Assembly (NCBI GenBank): GCA_017412445.1
Contig: JAFPYA010000057.1
Coordinates: 1-9,539, forward strand
DNA length: 9,539 nucleotides
Direction of reading: 5' to 3'
Origin: Clostridia bacterium
Lineage (GTDB): Bacteria > Bacillota > Clostridia > Christensenellales > Aristaeellaceae
Numbering within the stretch: the first letter of the stretch is position 1; each line of letters starts with the position of its first letter. The notes below the pieces were generated by a model. The model saw nothing but the letters and a program-made list of their open reading frames with translations. It was not told the DNA's origin and made no database searches. This document shows positions 1-6,177 of the stretch, piece after piece. Both the position numbers and the translations under genes were made by a program.

Positions 1-19
1 GCCGGGCGAAATGCCCGGC
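1..19. terminator. Perfect GC-rich inverted repeat, possible terminator
   Basis: A 7 bp perfect stem (GCCGGGC, loop GAAAT, GCCCGGC) stands at the very start of the window. It is followed by a poor T tract (cATTcgaTT), so it is not a convincing intrinsic terminator for rightward transcription; leftward transcription cannot be judged because the sequence is cut. One reading frame is open from base 2 to a TAA at 47-49 and could be the tail of an upstream gene, in which case the hairpin would lie inside coding DNA. Nothing else is recognisable in 1-55. Confidence 0.3.
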
Positions 20-55
20 CATTCGATTAAACGCGCGTACATGGGGTAAGCAGAT

Positions 56-766
56 TTGGAAGATAAATGGACTATGCGGGGACGAGACCTGGAAGAGCCC
101 GGTTGCATCAAAAGCGCCGAAGAGCTTGGCGCATTTATACAGACGGTGGGCTTTCTGCCCCTGTTCAGAAACAGGATACCGGGCTTTTCGGCGGAGGAGC
201 ATGTGCCCGCAAACTGGTGGTGGACGGAAATCGAAGCAAAGGATCCGTGGTGCTGGCGCATGCAGCTTAGCGAAAGCAAAGACATCGCCTACGGCAAATT
301 CTTTTCAGGCTGCGCGGGATTTGTTTCGAGGGAATGCTTTCCCATGTTTGCCGCCGCAAGAAGGCAGGGCTATGACTTCGATTCCCGGGCGGACGAGGGA
401 CTGACCAGGCCGGACGAGAACAGGATAATGAAGCTGTTTGAGAAAACGAGCGAATGGGACGCGCACGCACTAAGACAGGCTTCAGAGCTCAACAAGCGCT
501 TTGACGTTACACTCACGCGCCTTATGATGTCGACGTACATGATAATTGACGGTTTTACACAAAAGATAAACAAAAAGGGTGAACCGTACGGCTGGCACAT
601 GTCGGTCTACACTACGCCCGAAGCCAAGTGGGGATACGAGGCGGTCACAAGCGCATACGCAATAGACGAAAAAGAATGCATTAACCAAATCGTAAACCGC
701 ATACAGCTGCATTTCGGCGCAGACAGAGGCGACATACTCGATTACCTGCAATTGAAGCAGGGCTGA
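56..766 (+). CDS. AlkZ-related protein (uncharacterised)
   Basis: A 236-residue soluble protein with no signal peptide or membrane segment. From memory of the family it matches small clostridial proteins annotated as AlkZ-related, which are distant relatives of the winged-helix DNA glycosylase AlkZ/YcaD. Recognisable blocks are VGFLPLFRNRIPGFSAEEH (about residues 31-49), the Trp-rich stretch NWWWTEIEAKDPWCWRM (53-69), AYGKFF (78-83), and GEPYGWHMSVYTTPE followed by WGYE near the C-terminus. Whether it has glycosylase activity is unknown. The start is taken as TTG at 56, just after an in-frame stop at 47; the nearby GGGGTAAG is a weak ribosome binding site, and ATG at 74 is an alternative start that costs six residues. 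It ends 5 bp before the yggS-like gene and is probably co-transcribed with it. Confidence 0.72.
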   Translation: MEDKWTMRGRDLEEPGCIKSAEELGAFIQTVGFLPLFRNRIPGFSAEEHVPANWWWTEIEAKDPWCWRMQLSESKDIAYGKFFSGCAGFVSRECFPMFAAARRQGYDFDSRADEGLTRPDENRIMKLFEKTSEWDAHALRQASELNKRFDVTLTRLMMSTYMIIDGFTQKINKKGEPYGWHMSVYTTPEAKWGYEAVTSAYAIDEKECINQIVNRIQLHFGADRGDILDYLQLKQG

Positions 767-771
767 TAAAC

Positions 772-1482
772 ATGAATACAATATTCGAAAGAATAGAAGC
801 GGTGAGAAACGAAATCGCCGGGGCTTGCATGAAAAGCGGGCGAAAGGTGGACGAAGTAAAGCTTATTGCGGTCAGCAAGACCCGCAGCGCTGAAGAAATC
901 ATCGAGGCTTACCGCTGCGGCATCAGGGACTTTGGCGAAAACCGCGTGCAGGAGCTTATGAAAAAGCAGGCCGAAATCGATCTGCCCATAAATTGGCATC
1001 TGATAGGCCGCCTTCAAACGAATAAGGTCAAGTATCTGCCGGGTACAGTAAGTCTCGTTCATTCAATTGACAGTGAACGTTTGGCGCTTGAAACAGAAAA
1101 ACAGGCGCAAAAACACGGCATCATACTCGAAGCGCTCTGCGAAATTAATATCGCAGGCGAAGCAAGCAAGGGCGGCTTAAATATAGATACCGCGTCCGAT
1201 GAAATCTTATCGATAGTAAAAAACTGCCCTAACATACGGATAAAAGGTCTTATGACCGTAGCGCCGAGGACGGATGTGCCGGAGAGCAACCGCGTGTATT
1301 TCAATAGGTTAAAAGAACTGATGTATGAAATAAACGCTCGCCTTCCATCCGATAAAGTGCTGAGTGAGCTGTCGATGGGCATGAGCAACGATTATGTGAC
1401 AGCGATAGAGGAGGGCGCGACCTTCGTCAGGGTCGGTACGGCGATATTCGGCGCGCGTGACTACGGAGAAAACAAGCAATGA
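772..1482 (+). CDS. yggS: YggS/PLPBP family pyridoxal 5'-phosphate homeostasis protein
   Basis: A cytoplasmic PLP-binding TIM-barrel protein of the YggS/PROSC (PLPBP) family. These proteins have no known enzyme activity and buffer or deliver PLP. The sequence shows the PLP-lysine motif LIAVSKTR (Lys36 forms the Schiff base), FGENRVQE (residues 54-61), NWHLIGRLQTNK (74-85), HSIDS, the KGGL block, and the C-terminal phosphate-binding SMGMSNDY (201-208) with VRVGTAIFG (219-227). The length of 236 residues is normal for the family. The ATG at 772 has a weak GCAGGG upstream and lies 5 bp after the previous stop. The stop overlaps the start of the following pyridoxal kinase (ATGA), so the two B6 genes look translationally coupled. 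Identification is from motifs and is secure. Confidence 0.96.
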   Translation: MNTIFERIEAVRNEIAGACMKSGRKVDEVKLIAVSKTRSAEEIIEAYRCGIRDFGENRVQELMKKQAEIDLPINWHLIGRLQTNKVKYLPGTVSLVHSIDSERLALETEKQAQKHGIILEALCEINIAGEASKGGLNIDTASDEILSIVKNCPNIRIKGLMTVAPRTDVPESNRVYFNRLKELMYEINARLPSDKVLSELSMGMSNDYVTAIEEGATFVRVGTAIFGARDYGENKQ

Positions 1483-2312
1483 ACATAGTTTCGCACAACA
1501 ATCAAAAGAAAATCGCTCTGGTAAACGACTTTACCGGCTTTGGCAGGTGCTCGATTGCGGTGCAGCTGCCTCTGATTTCAGCGCTAAAAGTGCAGTGCTG
1601 CCCGCTGCCTACAGCAGTGTTTTCAAACCATACGGGCTTTGAAAGCTTCGTGAGCAGGGACCTGACAGACGACATGGTGCCGTGGATGCAGGAATGGAAG
1701 AAGCTCGACCTGCGTTTTGATGCAATACTTACAGGCTTTCTGAATTCGACAGAGCAAATTGCATTGGTAAGCCGTTTTATAGATATGTTTAGGGATGAAC
1801 GCACCGTGACCATTATCGACCCGGTCATGGGCGATCACGGAAAACGATACCGCACGTATACGCCCGAGATGTGCGACAGAATGAAGAGCCTTTGCGAAAA
1901 GGCTGATTTACTCACTCCAAACCTGACCGAAGCCTGCCTGCTCACAGACACGGCTTACCGCGAGGACATGCCAAGAGACGAGGTCGAACAGATCGCCCGA
2001 AAGCTCATAGAACAGGGCTGCAAGAAGGCGGTAATTACCGGCATTGTTGAAGGCAACTGCATTACTAACCTGTGCCTCGAAGAGGGCGCTGAGCCGGAAT
2101 ACGTGACCGTTACACGCCTTGGCAACGAGAGATCGGGTACGGGCGACCTGTTTTCAGCGATACTTGCCGCCGAAACTGTGCGAGGCGCATCGCTTTTAAG
2201 CTCGGTAAAAAAGGCCTCCGAATTCATCAAGCACTGCATCCAAAGGGCTATAGATATGGATATACCGCTAACGGACGGCGTGCCGTTTGAGGAGCTACTT
2301 ACAGAAATTTGA
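1479..2312 (+). CDS. pdxK: Pyridoxal/pyridoxamine kinase (PfkB/ribokinase superfamily)
   Basis: Phosphorylates pyridoxal, pyridoxamine and pyridoxine at the 5' position with ATP, the salvage route to PLP. The 277-residue length fits PdxK/PdxY (about 280-290). Seen in the sequence: the vitamin-binding N-terminus ALVNDFTGFGRCS (13-25), LPTAVFSNHTG (43-53), the DPVMGDHGKRY block (114-124), TPNLTEACLLT (146-156), and the anion-hole/catalytic RSGTGDLF (218-225) with Asp223 as the likely base. The start ATG overlaps the yggS stop by four bases, with GGAG at 1465-1468 as a possible ribosome binding site. Pairing with the PLP-binding protein upstream supports the B6 role rather than another PfkB substrate. 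Whether the protein prefers pyridoxal or pyridoxamine cannot be told from sequence; pdxY is an equally possible symbol. Confidence 0.93.
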   Translation: MNIVSHNNQKKIALVNDFTGFGRCSIAVQLPLISALKVQCCPLPTAVFSNHTGFESFVSRDLTDDMVPWMQEWKKLDLRFDAILTGFLNSTEQIALVSRFIDMFRDERTVTIIDPVMGDHGKRYRTYTPEMCDRMKSLCEKADLLTPNLTEACLLTDTAYREDMPRDEVEQIARKLIEQGCKKAVITGIVEGNCITNLCLEEGAEPEYVTVTRLGNERSGTGDLFSAILAAETVRGASLLSSVKKASEFIKHCIQRAIDMDIPLTDGVPFEELLTEI

Positions 2313-2316
2313 GGTG
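2311..2316 (+). promoter_or_regulatory. Ribosome binding site GAGGTG deciding the radical SAM start
   Basis: GAGGTG overlaps the stop of the pyridoxal kinase gene and is 6 bp before ATG 2323. This argues for that start rather than the longer in-frame ATG at 2287, which would lie inside the kinase gene and has no comparable site. Confidence 0.8.
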
Positions 2317-2322
2317 ATAATA

Positions 2323-2937
2323 ATGATCAAGTCTATGAATATACTTTACAAATCGGGCGACGGGCTGTACTGCAACCTCACAAACCGTTGCTCCAGCGCC
2401 TGCAAATTTTGCCTGAGGCAGACAAACATGGCCGTGGGTGAGGTTGACACGCTTTGGCTCGAGCACGAGCCGGATTTTGACGAGGCCGTTGCGCAGTTTG
2501 ATTCTTTTGATATGAGCAGCTTTAAGGAGTTCGTGTTCTGCGGCTTTGGCGAGCCAACTATGCGCTTTGACTTATTAATCAGGCTTGCCGCCTACGTAAA
2601 GCAGAATTATGCTTTGCCTATCAGACTCAACACCAACGGTCAGGGCGACCTCATAAACGGAAGACACATTGCTCCCGAAATGGCCGGCCTCATAGATACG
2701 CTTTCAATTAGCCTGAATACCTCTTATCCGGAAAAATACAACGAAATCGTCAGAAGTGTGTACGGCGACAAGGCGTTTGACGCTATGATAGCCTTCGTGA
2801 AGGAGGCTCGAAAGTATGTGCCCGAAATAGTGCTAAGCACCGTTGAAACCGCCATAACCAAAGAGGATGAATCGCGCTGCGCCGAAATCTGCCGCGAGCT
2901 GAATGTAAAGTACCGCATTCGCGAGTGGATTGACTAA
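2323..2937 (+). CDS. TatD-associated type radical SAM protein
   Basis: A short radical SAM protein of 204 residues. The iron-sulfur cluster motif is CSSACKFC (Cys23, Cys27, Cys30), preceded by LYCNLTNR, a form typical of the TatD family-associated radical SAM proteins. Further family blocks are FCGFGEPT (72-79, SAM-binding GGE-like motif), RLNTNGQGDL (101-110) and TLSISLNT (126-133). The reaction is unknown for the family; in many Clostridia the gene sits beside, or is fused to, a TatD-type nuclease. No tatD is present in this window. It begins 10 bp after the kinase stop and is likely the last gene of the B6 operon. The small size means only the radical SAM core is present, with no SPASM or other auxiliary cluster domain. 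Confidence 0.85.
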   Translation: MIKSMNILYKSGDGLYCNLTNRCSSACKFCLRQTNMAVGEVDTLWLEHEPDFDEAVAQFDSFDMSSFKEFVFCGFGEPTMRFDLLIRLAAYVKQNYALPIRLNTNGQGDLINGRHIAPEMAGLIDTLSISLNTSYPEKYNEIVRSVYGDKAFDAMIAFVKEARKYVPEIVLSTVETAITKEDESRCAEICRELNVKYRIREWID

Positions 2938-2940
2938 GCA

Positions 2941-3561
2941 CTATTCCTCGTCTTCTTCAAGCACGGAGAGAGCCGATTCTATACTGTCCCAGGAAAAGCC
3001 CCGACGGGCGAGCGCCTGAGACAGCTTTTGTTTGCGCTGCTGCTTGTCATAAGAAGAATACTTTTTCATGAGCTTAAGCGCAAGCGACCTTGCGCTGCTT
3101 GCCTGCTCCTCGTCAGATATGCTCTCAAGCGCGGCTTCGCTGTCTTCTTTTTCTATACCTCTTGCGCGCAGCTTCTGTGCTACGGCGTATCGACCGCGAC
3201 CGCTTGAAGTCATGGAGGACACTATCCTTTCGGCAATGTAATTGTCGTCAATCAGCCTGCTTTCGACCAGCTTTTCGCATACCGCATCCGCAACCTCGCT
3301 CAAGTAACCCTTGAACAAGAGCTTTTTACGTATCTCATGTTTTGTGCGCGCGCTCCTGTCGAGTATGTCGAGGGCAGCTTCATAGCCGTCCGGGAATTGA
3401 GAAGCGCAGATTCTCTGCTTGAGCGCTTCTGCGTCTACGTCCATATCGGCTGAAAGACAATGCCTTTCGACGTCCTTCTTGCGAACTGTGAGCATACTTC
3501 CGTCATCAAAGCGTATTTTCGCATTGAAGCGGTTGGTTTCTATTGCGCGGATTCTGTCCAT
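2941..3561 (-). CDS. recX: Regulatory protein RecX
   Basis: RecX binds RecA filaments and inhibits their growth, limiting recombinase and coprotease activity in the cytoplasm. The 206-residue protein is mostly helical, with the tandem three-helix RecX repeats: ALDILDRSARTKHEIRKKL (63-81, first repeat), VCEKLVESRLIDDNYIAERIV (second), GRGRYAVAQKLRARGI (third) and a C-terminal repeat ending in RRGFSWDSIESAL. A Bacillota-type extension of about 60 residues precedes the repeats. The ATG has CGGAG about 7 bp upstream on the minus strand. The gene is tail to tail with the radical SAM gene, the two stops being 3 bp apart, and divergent from yebC. recA is not in the window. Confidence 0.93.
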   Translation of the reverse strand: MDRIRAIETNRFNAKIRFDDGSMLTVRKKDVERHCLSADMDVDAEALKQRICASQFPDGYEAALDILDRSARTKHEIRKKLLFKGYLSEVADAVCEKLVESRLIDDNYIAERIVSSMTSSGRGRYAVAQKLRARGIEKEDSEAALESISDEEQASSARSLALKLMKKYSSYDKQQRKQKLSQALARRGFSWDSIESALSVLEEDEE

Positions 3562-3591
3562 ATATTGGCTCCGTTAATAAGTGATATGTAT

Positions 3592-3620
3592 ATTTTATTA
3601 AAAATCCCTGAGAATTGCAA
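3592..3620 (-). promoter_or_regulatory. Promoter for recX (minus strand)
   Basis: On the minus strand TTGCAA (3615-3620) and TAAAAT (3592-3597) are separated by exactly 17 bp, a good sigma-A type match. It would give a leader of about 25 bases carrying the CGGAG ribosome binding site. No clear LexA box was found. Confidence 0.65.
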
Positions 3621-3628
3621 GTATTTCC

Positions 3629-3661
3629 TTGACGAAATGCCGATGTTTGTGGTATTATAAT
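3629..3661 (+). promoter_or_regulatory. Promoter for yebC (plus strand)
   Basis: TTGACG (3629-3634) is followed after 18 bp by TATTAT (3653-3658), which is preceded by an extended -10 TG (3650-3651). An overlapping perfect TATAAT (3656-3661) lies at a less favourable 21 bp spacing. The transcript would start near 3666 and carry AAGGGGG (3676-3682) 7 bp before the yebC ATG. The promoter is back to back with that of recX. Confidence 0.75.
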
Positions 3662-3689
3662 GCAAGTTAAAATATAAGGGGGCTAATGT

Positions 3690-4436
3690 ATGTCCGGACA
3701 CAATAAATGGTCGACCATAAAGCATAAAAAAGAAAAAACCGATGCTGCGCGCGGCAAAATATTTACCAAAATAGGCCGTGAAATCGCTATAGCCGTAAGA
3801 GAAGGCGGCCCAGACCCGAACAACAATAACAAGCTCAAGGACGTTATCGCCAAGGCCAAGGCCAACAACATGCCTAACGACAACATCCAGCGTTCTATAA
3901 AGAAGGCTGCAGGCGAAGGCGAAGGCGCCAACTACAAGGAGGTCACCTACGAGGGTTACGCTCCCGGCGGTATCGCTGTTATAGTTGAAGTCGTCACCGA
4001 CAATCTGAACCGCACGGCCAGCGAAATCAGACACATATTCGACAAGTGCGGCGGGTCTCTCGGCAACAGCGGCTGCGTTTCATATAAATTCGCACGCAAG
4101 GGCGTAATCGAAATAGACAACGAAAAAGGCCTTGACGAGGATGAACTCATGATGCTGGCGCTCGATGCTGGCGCTGACGACGTTGAAGTGAACGAGGACT
4201 CCGTGGTTATCTACACCGACCCCAATGAAATGTATCAGGTGCGCGACAGCCTCGAGCAGGCAGGCTGTACCTTCCTTTCTGTCGAAAGAGCCATGGTGCC
4301 CACGATGACGACCGCTGTCAACGACCCCGAAACTCTCGAAAAGGTACAAAGGCTCCTCGACTGGCTTGACGAGTATGACGACACGCAGAACGTGTTCCAC
4401 GACGCCGAGCTTCCCGAGGAAGAGGAAGAAGAATAA
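3690..4436 (+). CDS. yebC: YebC/PmpR/TACO1 family protein
   Basis: A 248-residue member of the widespread YebC family. Its members have been described as DNA-binding regulators and, more recently, as ribosome-associated factors that relieve stalling at proline-rich stretches (as for mitochondrial TACO1). The signature N-terminus SGHNKWSTIKHKK (2-14) is followed by a lysine/arginine-rich helical segment, DPNNNNKLKDVIAKAKANNMP (residues about 42-62, shown in two parts in most family members), YEGYAPGG (88-95), the FDKCGGSLG block and VYTDP-like VIYTDPNE. The protein ends in an acidic run of Glu, which is somewhat more pronounced than usual. It has its own promoter and a strong ribosome binding site, and is followed by a hairpin terminator. 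The family call is certain; the molecular role in this organism is inferred. Confidence 0.96.
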   Translation: MSGHNKWSTIKHKKEKTDAARGKIFTKIGREIAIAVREGGPDPNNNNKLKDVIAKAKANNMPNDNIQRSIKKAAGEGEGANYKEVTYEGYAPGGIAVIVEVVTDNLNRTASEIRHIFDKCGGSLGNSGCVSYKFARKGVIEIDNEKGLDEDELMMLALDAGADDVEVNEDSVVIYTDPNEMYQVRDSLEQAGCTFLSVERAMVPTMTTAVNDPETLEKVQRLLDWLDEYDDTQNVFHDAELPEEEEEE

Positions 4437-4456
4437 TTATATATTGCCAAATAACA

Positions 4457-4481
4457 GGCTCCGCAGCTTGCGGAGCCTTTT
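4457..4481 (+). terminator. Intrinsic terminator after yebC
   Basis: A 9 bp perfect stem (GGCTCCGCA, loop GCT, TGCGGAGCC) is followed by TTTT. It starts 20 bp after the yebC stop. The murI ribosome binding site AAGGAG (4485-4490) begins only 3 bp after the T run, leaving no room for a promoter between terminator and murI. Confidence 0.88.
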
Positions 4482-4494
4482 GATAAGGAGAAAA

Positions 4495-5259
4495 ATGGAT
4501 TCAAGACCAATCGGTGTGTTCGATTCCGGAATCGGCGGCATCAGCCTGATGCGCAATATGATACGCCTGCTGCCGGGAGAGGACTTTATATATTACGGCG
4601 ACGAAAAGCACGCTCCCTACGGCACAAAATCCGAGGAGGAAATACTTGCGCTAAGCTTGAACGTAGTGGACTTTCTTTTGAAACACGACGTAAAAGCCAT
4701 AGTAATCGCCTGCAACACCGCGACCTCCGCCGCGGCAAAACCTCTAAGGAGCAGCCTGTCTTTGCCTATTATAGGCATAGAGCCCGCTTTGAAGCCCGCT
4801 CAGCTTGAAAGAAAGAACGGCGGCATAGCGGTGCTCGCAACGCCCGCAACGCTCAGGCAAAACAAGTTTTTAAGCCTTATGAAGCTTTACGGGGAGGGCG
4901 CTATACCGGTGCCATGCCCGGGACTGATGGAGTTTGTCGAAAGGGGCATTACTGAGGGAGAGGAGCTGGACGTCTTCCTCAATAAAACGCTTGAACCGCT
5001 AAAAGAGATCGAGCTCGACGGCGCGGTGCTCGGCTGCACGCATTATTCTTTCCTTGCTCGCGCAATAAGCAAGGCGCTGCGAGGCGTGCGACTTTACGAC
5101 GGCAACGAAGGCACAGCGCGCCAGCTTAAGCGTGTACTCGAAGAAAAAGGGCTTCTTTCGGTTAAGCAAAAAGGCACGGTAAGCCTCTATACTTCTTCAG
5201 ACAGCTCCGCAGCGATAGCTCTGATGCAGACGCTGCTTTTGAAACCAATCGAGCTGTAG
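4495..5259 (+). CDS. murI: Glutamate racemase
   Basis: Interconverts L- and D-glutamate to supply D-Glu for peptidoglycan. It is a cofactor-independent, two-base (two-cysteine) cytoplasmic enzyme. All family motifs are present: FDSGIGG (9-15), YYGDEKHAPYGT (33-44), IACNTATS (71-78) with catalytic Cys73, and GCTHY (180-184) with catalytic Cys181. The length of 254 residues is normal. The ATG at 4495 is chosen because AAGGAG lies 4 bp upstream and the FDSGIGG motif falls at its usual distance; the frame is open further back into yebC, but those residues are not murI-like. Transcription must read through the terminator just upstream or start inside yebC. Confidence 0.97.
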   Translation: MDSRPIGVFDSGIGGISLMRNMIRLLPGEDFIYYGDEKHAPYGTKSEEEILALSLNVVDFLLKHDVKAIVIACNTATSAAAKPLRSSLSLPIIGIEPALKPAQLERKNGGIAVLATPATLRQNKFLSLMKLYGEGAIPVPCPGLMEFVERGITEGEELDVFLNKTLEPLKEIELDGAVLGCTHYSFLARAISKALRGVRLYDGNEGTARQLKRVLEEKGLLSVKQKGTVSLYTSSDSSAAIALMQTLLLKPIEL

Positions 5260-5307
5260 GATCAGCATGAATGCATACAAAAATTAAAAATAACTGTCAA
5301 AACCGTA

Positions 5308-5336
5308 TTGAATATCTCAAGATTATATAGTATAAT
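5308..5336 (+). promoter_or_regulatory. Promoter of the isomerase/sulfatase operon
   Basis: TTGAAT (5308-5313) and a perfect TATAAT (5331-5336) are 17 bp apart, in an AT-rich stretch. The predicted leader is about 25 bases and contains AAAGGAG (5354-5360), 7 bp before the ATG at 5368. No convincing terminator for murI is seen in 5260-5307. A weak inverted repeat, ATCTcaAGAT, lies in the spacer; it is too short to call an operator. Confidence 0.78.
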
Positions 5337-5367
5337 AGACAAAAATTGAGCATAAAGGAGTGGTCAA

Positions 5368-6165
5368 ATGCTTAAACTTGGTGTAAATACCGTGCTTTAC
5401 AAGGGCTTTGGTATCAAGGCCGCGCTCAAGGCTATAAAGCTTGCAGGCTACGACGGTGCTGAGATTTCGGCTATCAGGGGTATGTGCGAGCATCTCGTGC
5501 TCGACGCATGGGAAACACAATGTCCCCTGATACTTGCTGCTGCGCGCGAAGCAGGCGTGGAGCTGCTCAGTATGGAAGTAGCGTCGCTTGAGGAAGAGCG
5601 TTTGACCAAGGCCTTCAAGGCCGCTAAGTATTTGGGCGTTCCGGTCGTGAACGTGGGGCCCGGCGGCAAGAGCGGCGACGATGACAGCCTCAACGCAACA
5701 ATTGAGACGCTGAAAGCGCGCAGTGAGCTTGCAAAGCAATACGGTGTGACGCTGTGCTGCAAGGCGCACGTGGGCGCTTCGATTTACTCCACCCCCACAA
5801 CCATCAAGGCGGTGGAGTCTATAGCGCATCCGAATTTCGGCGTAGACATGGATCCCAGCCACATCCACAGGGCAGGTGAAAAACCTGAGGAGGCGCTTGC
5901 AAGCGTGGTTCAATACATGAAGCACGTGCATATTCGCGACTGCAAGGGCAACGGGCCTTCGCCCGGAGCGCCCAAGGATCAGGCGTGCGGCAGGGGAGAA
6001 ATCAACCTCTACGGCTACTTCAAGGCGCTCGTTGACGCAGACTACGATGGGCCGGTGTGCCTCGAGGTTATAGGGCCTGAGCTCTCCATGGCGGAGGCAC
6101 AGACCGTAGCAGCCGAAAGTTATGGCTACATGAACGCTATACTCAAGCAATTGGGCGCAAGATAG
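5368..6165 (+). CDS. Sugar phosphate isomerase/epimerase-like TIM-barrel protein
   Basis: A 265-residue member of the xylose isomerase-like TIM-barrel (AP endonuclease 2) superfamily, which contains sugar and keto-sugar isomerases, epimerases, inosose dehydratases (IolE) and glycoside-cleaving lyases. Visible elements are an N-terminal LGVNTVLY strand, GYDGAEIS (28-34, Glu32), VNVGPGG (95-100), GVDMDPSHIHRAG (158-170, Asp160/Asp162, His165), MKHVHIRDCKG (184-194, His187, His189) and the last-strand Glu in CLEVIG (Glu233). The usual metal-ligand Glu of the ENH-type motif on the middle strand is replaced: the sequence reads LCCKAHVGAS, with Lys132 at that position. It heads an operon with two sulfatase-like genes and a Gfo/Idh/MocA oxidoreductase. 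The substrate and exact reaction are unknown. Confidence 0.85.
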   Translation: MLKLGVNTVLYKGFGIKAALKAIKLAGYDGAEISAIRGMCEHLVLDAWETQCPLILAAAREAGVELLSMEVASLEEERLTKAFKAAKYLGVPVVNVGPGGKSGDDDSLNATIETLKARSELAKQYGVTLCCKAHVGASIYSTPTTIKAVESIAHPNFGVDMDPSHIHRAGEKPEEALASVVQYMKHVHIRDCKGNGPSPGAPKDQACGRGEINLYGYFKALVDADYDGPVCLEVIGPELSMAEAQTVAAESYGYMNAILKQLGAR

Positions 6166-6170
6166 GAGGA
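6164..6170 (+). promoter_or_regulatory. Ribosome binding site AGGAGGA supporting a TTG start
   Basis: AGGAGGA begins inside the stop codon of the isomerase gene and is 7 bp before TTG 6178. It is a near-perfect Shine-Dalgarno sequence and makes TTG the start of the sulfatase-like gene, since the next ATG lies at codon 20, beyond the conserved metal-binding Asp. Confidence 0.85.
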
Positions 6171-6177
6171 AATCGAT

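Noticed and set aside
2287..2322. Upstream ATG as start of the radical SAM gene
   Set aside because: It would overlap the kinase by 26 bases without a good ribosome binding site, whereas GAGGTG is well placed for ATG 2323.
3633..3649. CGAAATGCCGATGTTTG as a possible LexA box between recX and yebC
   Set aside because: The Bacillota box is CGAAC-N4-GTTCG; here the half-sites are imperfect and 7 bp apart, so there is no support for SOS control.
5317..5326. ATCTcaAGAT inverted repeat in the promoter spacer as an operator
   Set aside because: A stem of only 4 bp in AT-rich DNA is expected by chance, and no regulator gene is next to it.
5323..6150. A 275-codon open frame on the minus strand
   Set aside because: It lies antisense to the isomerase gene, which has a promoter, ribosome binding site and family motifs. 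The translation is Cys/His/Arg-rich without recognisable motifs, typical of a shadow frame in GC-rich DNA.
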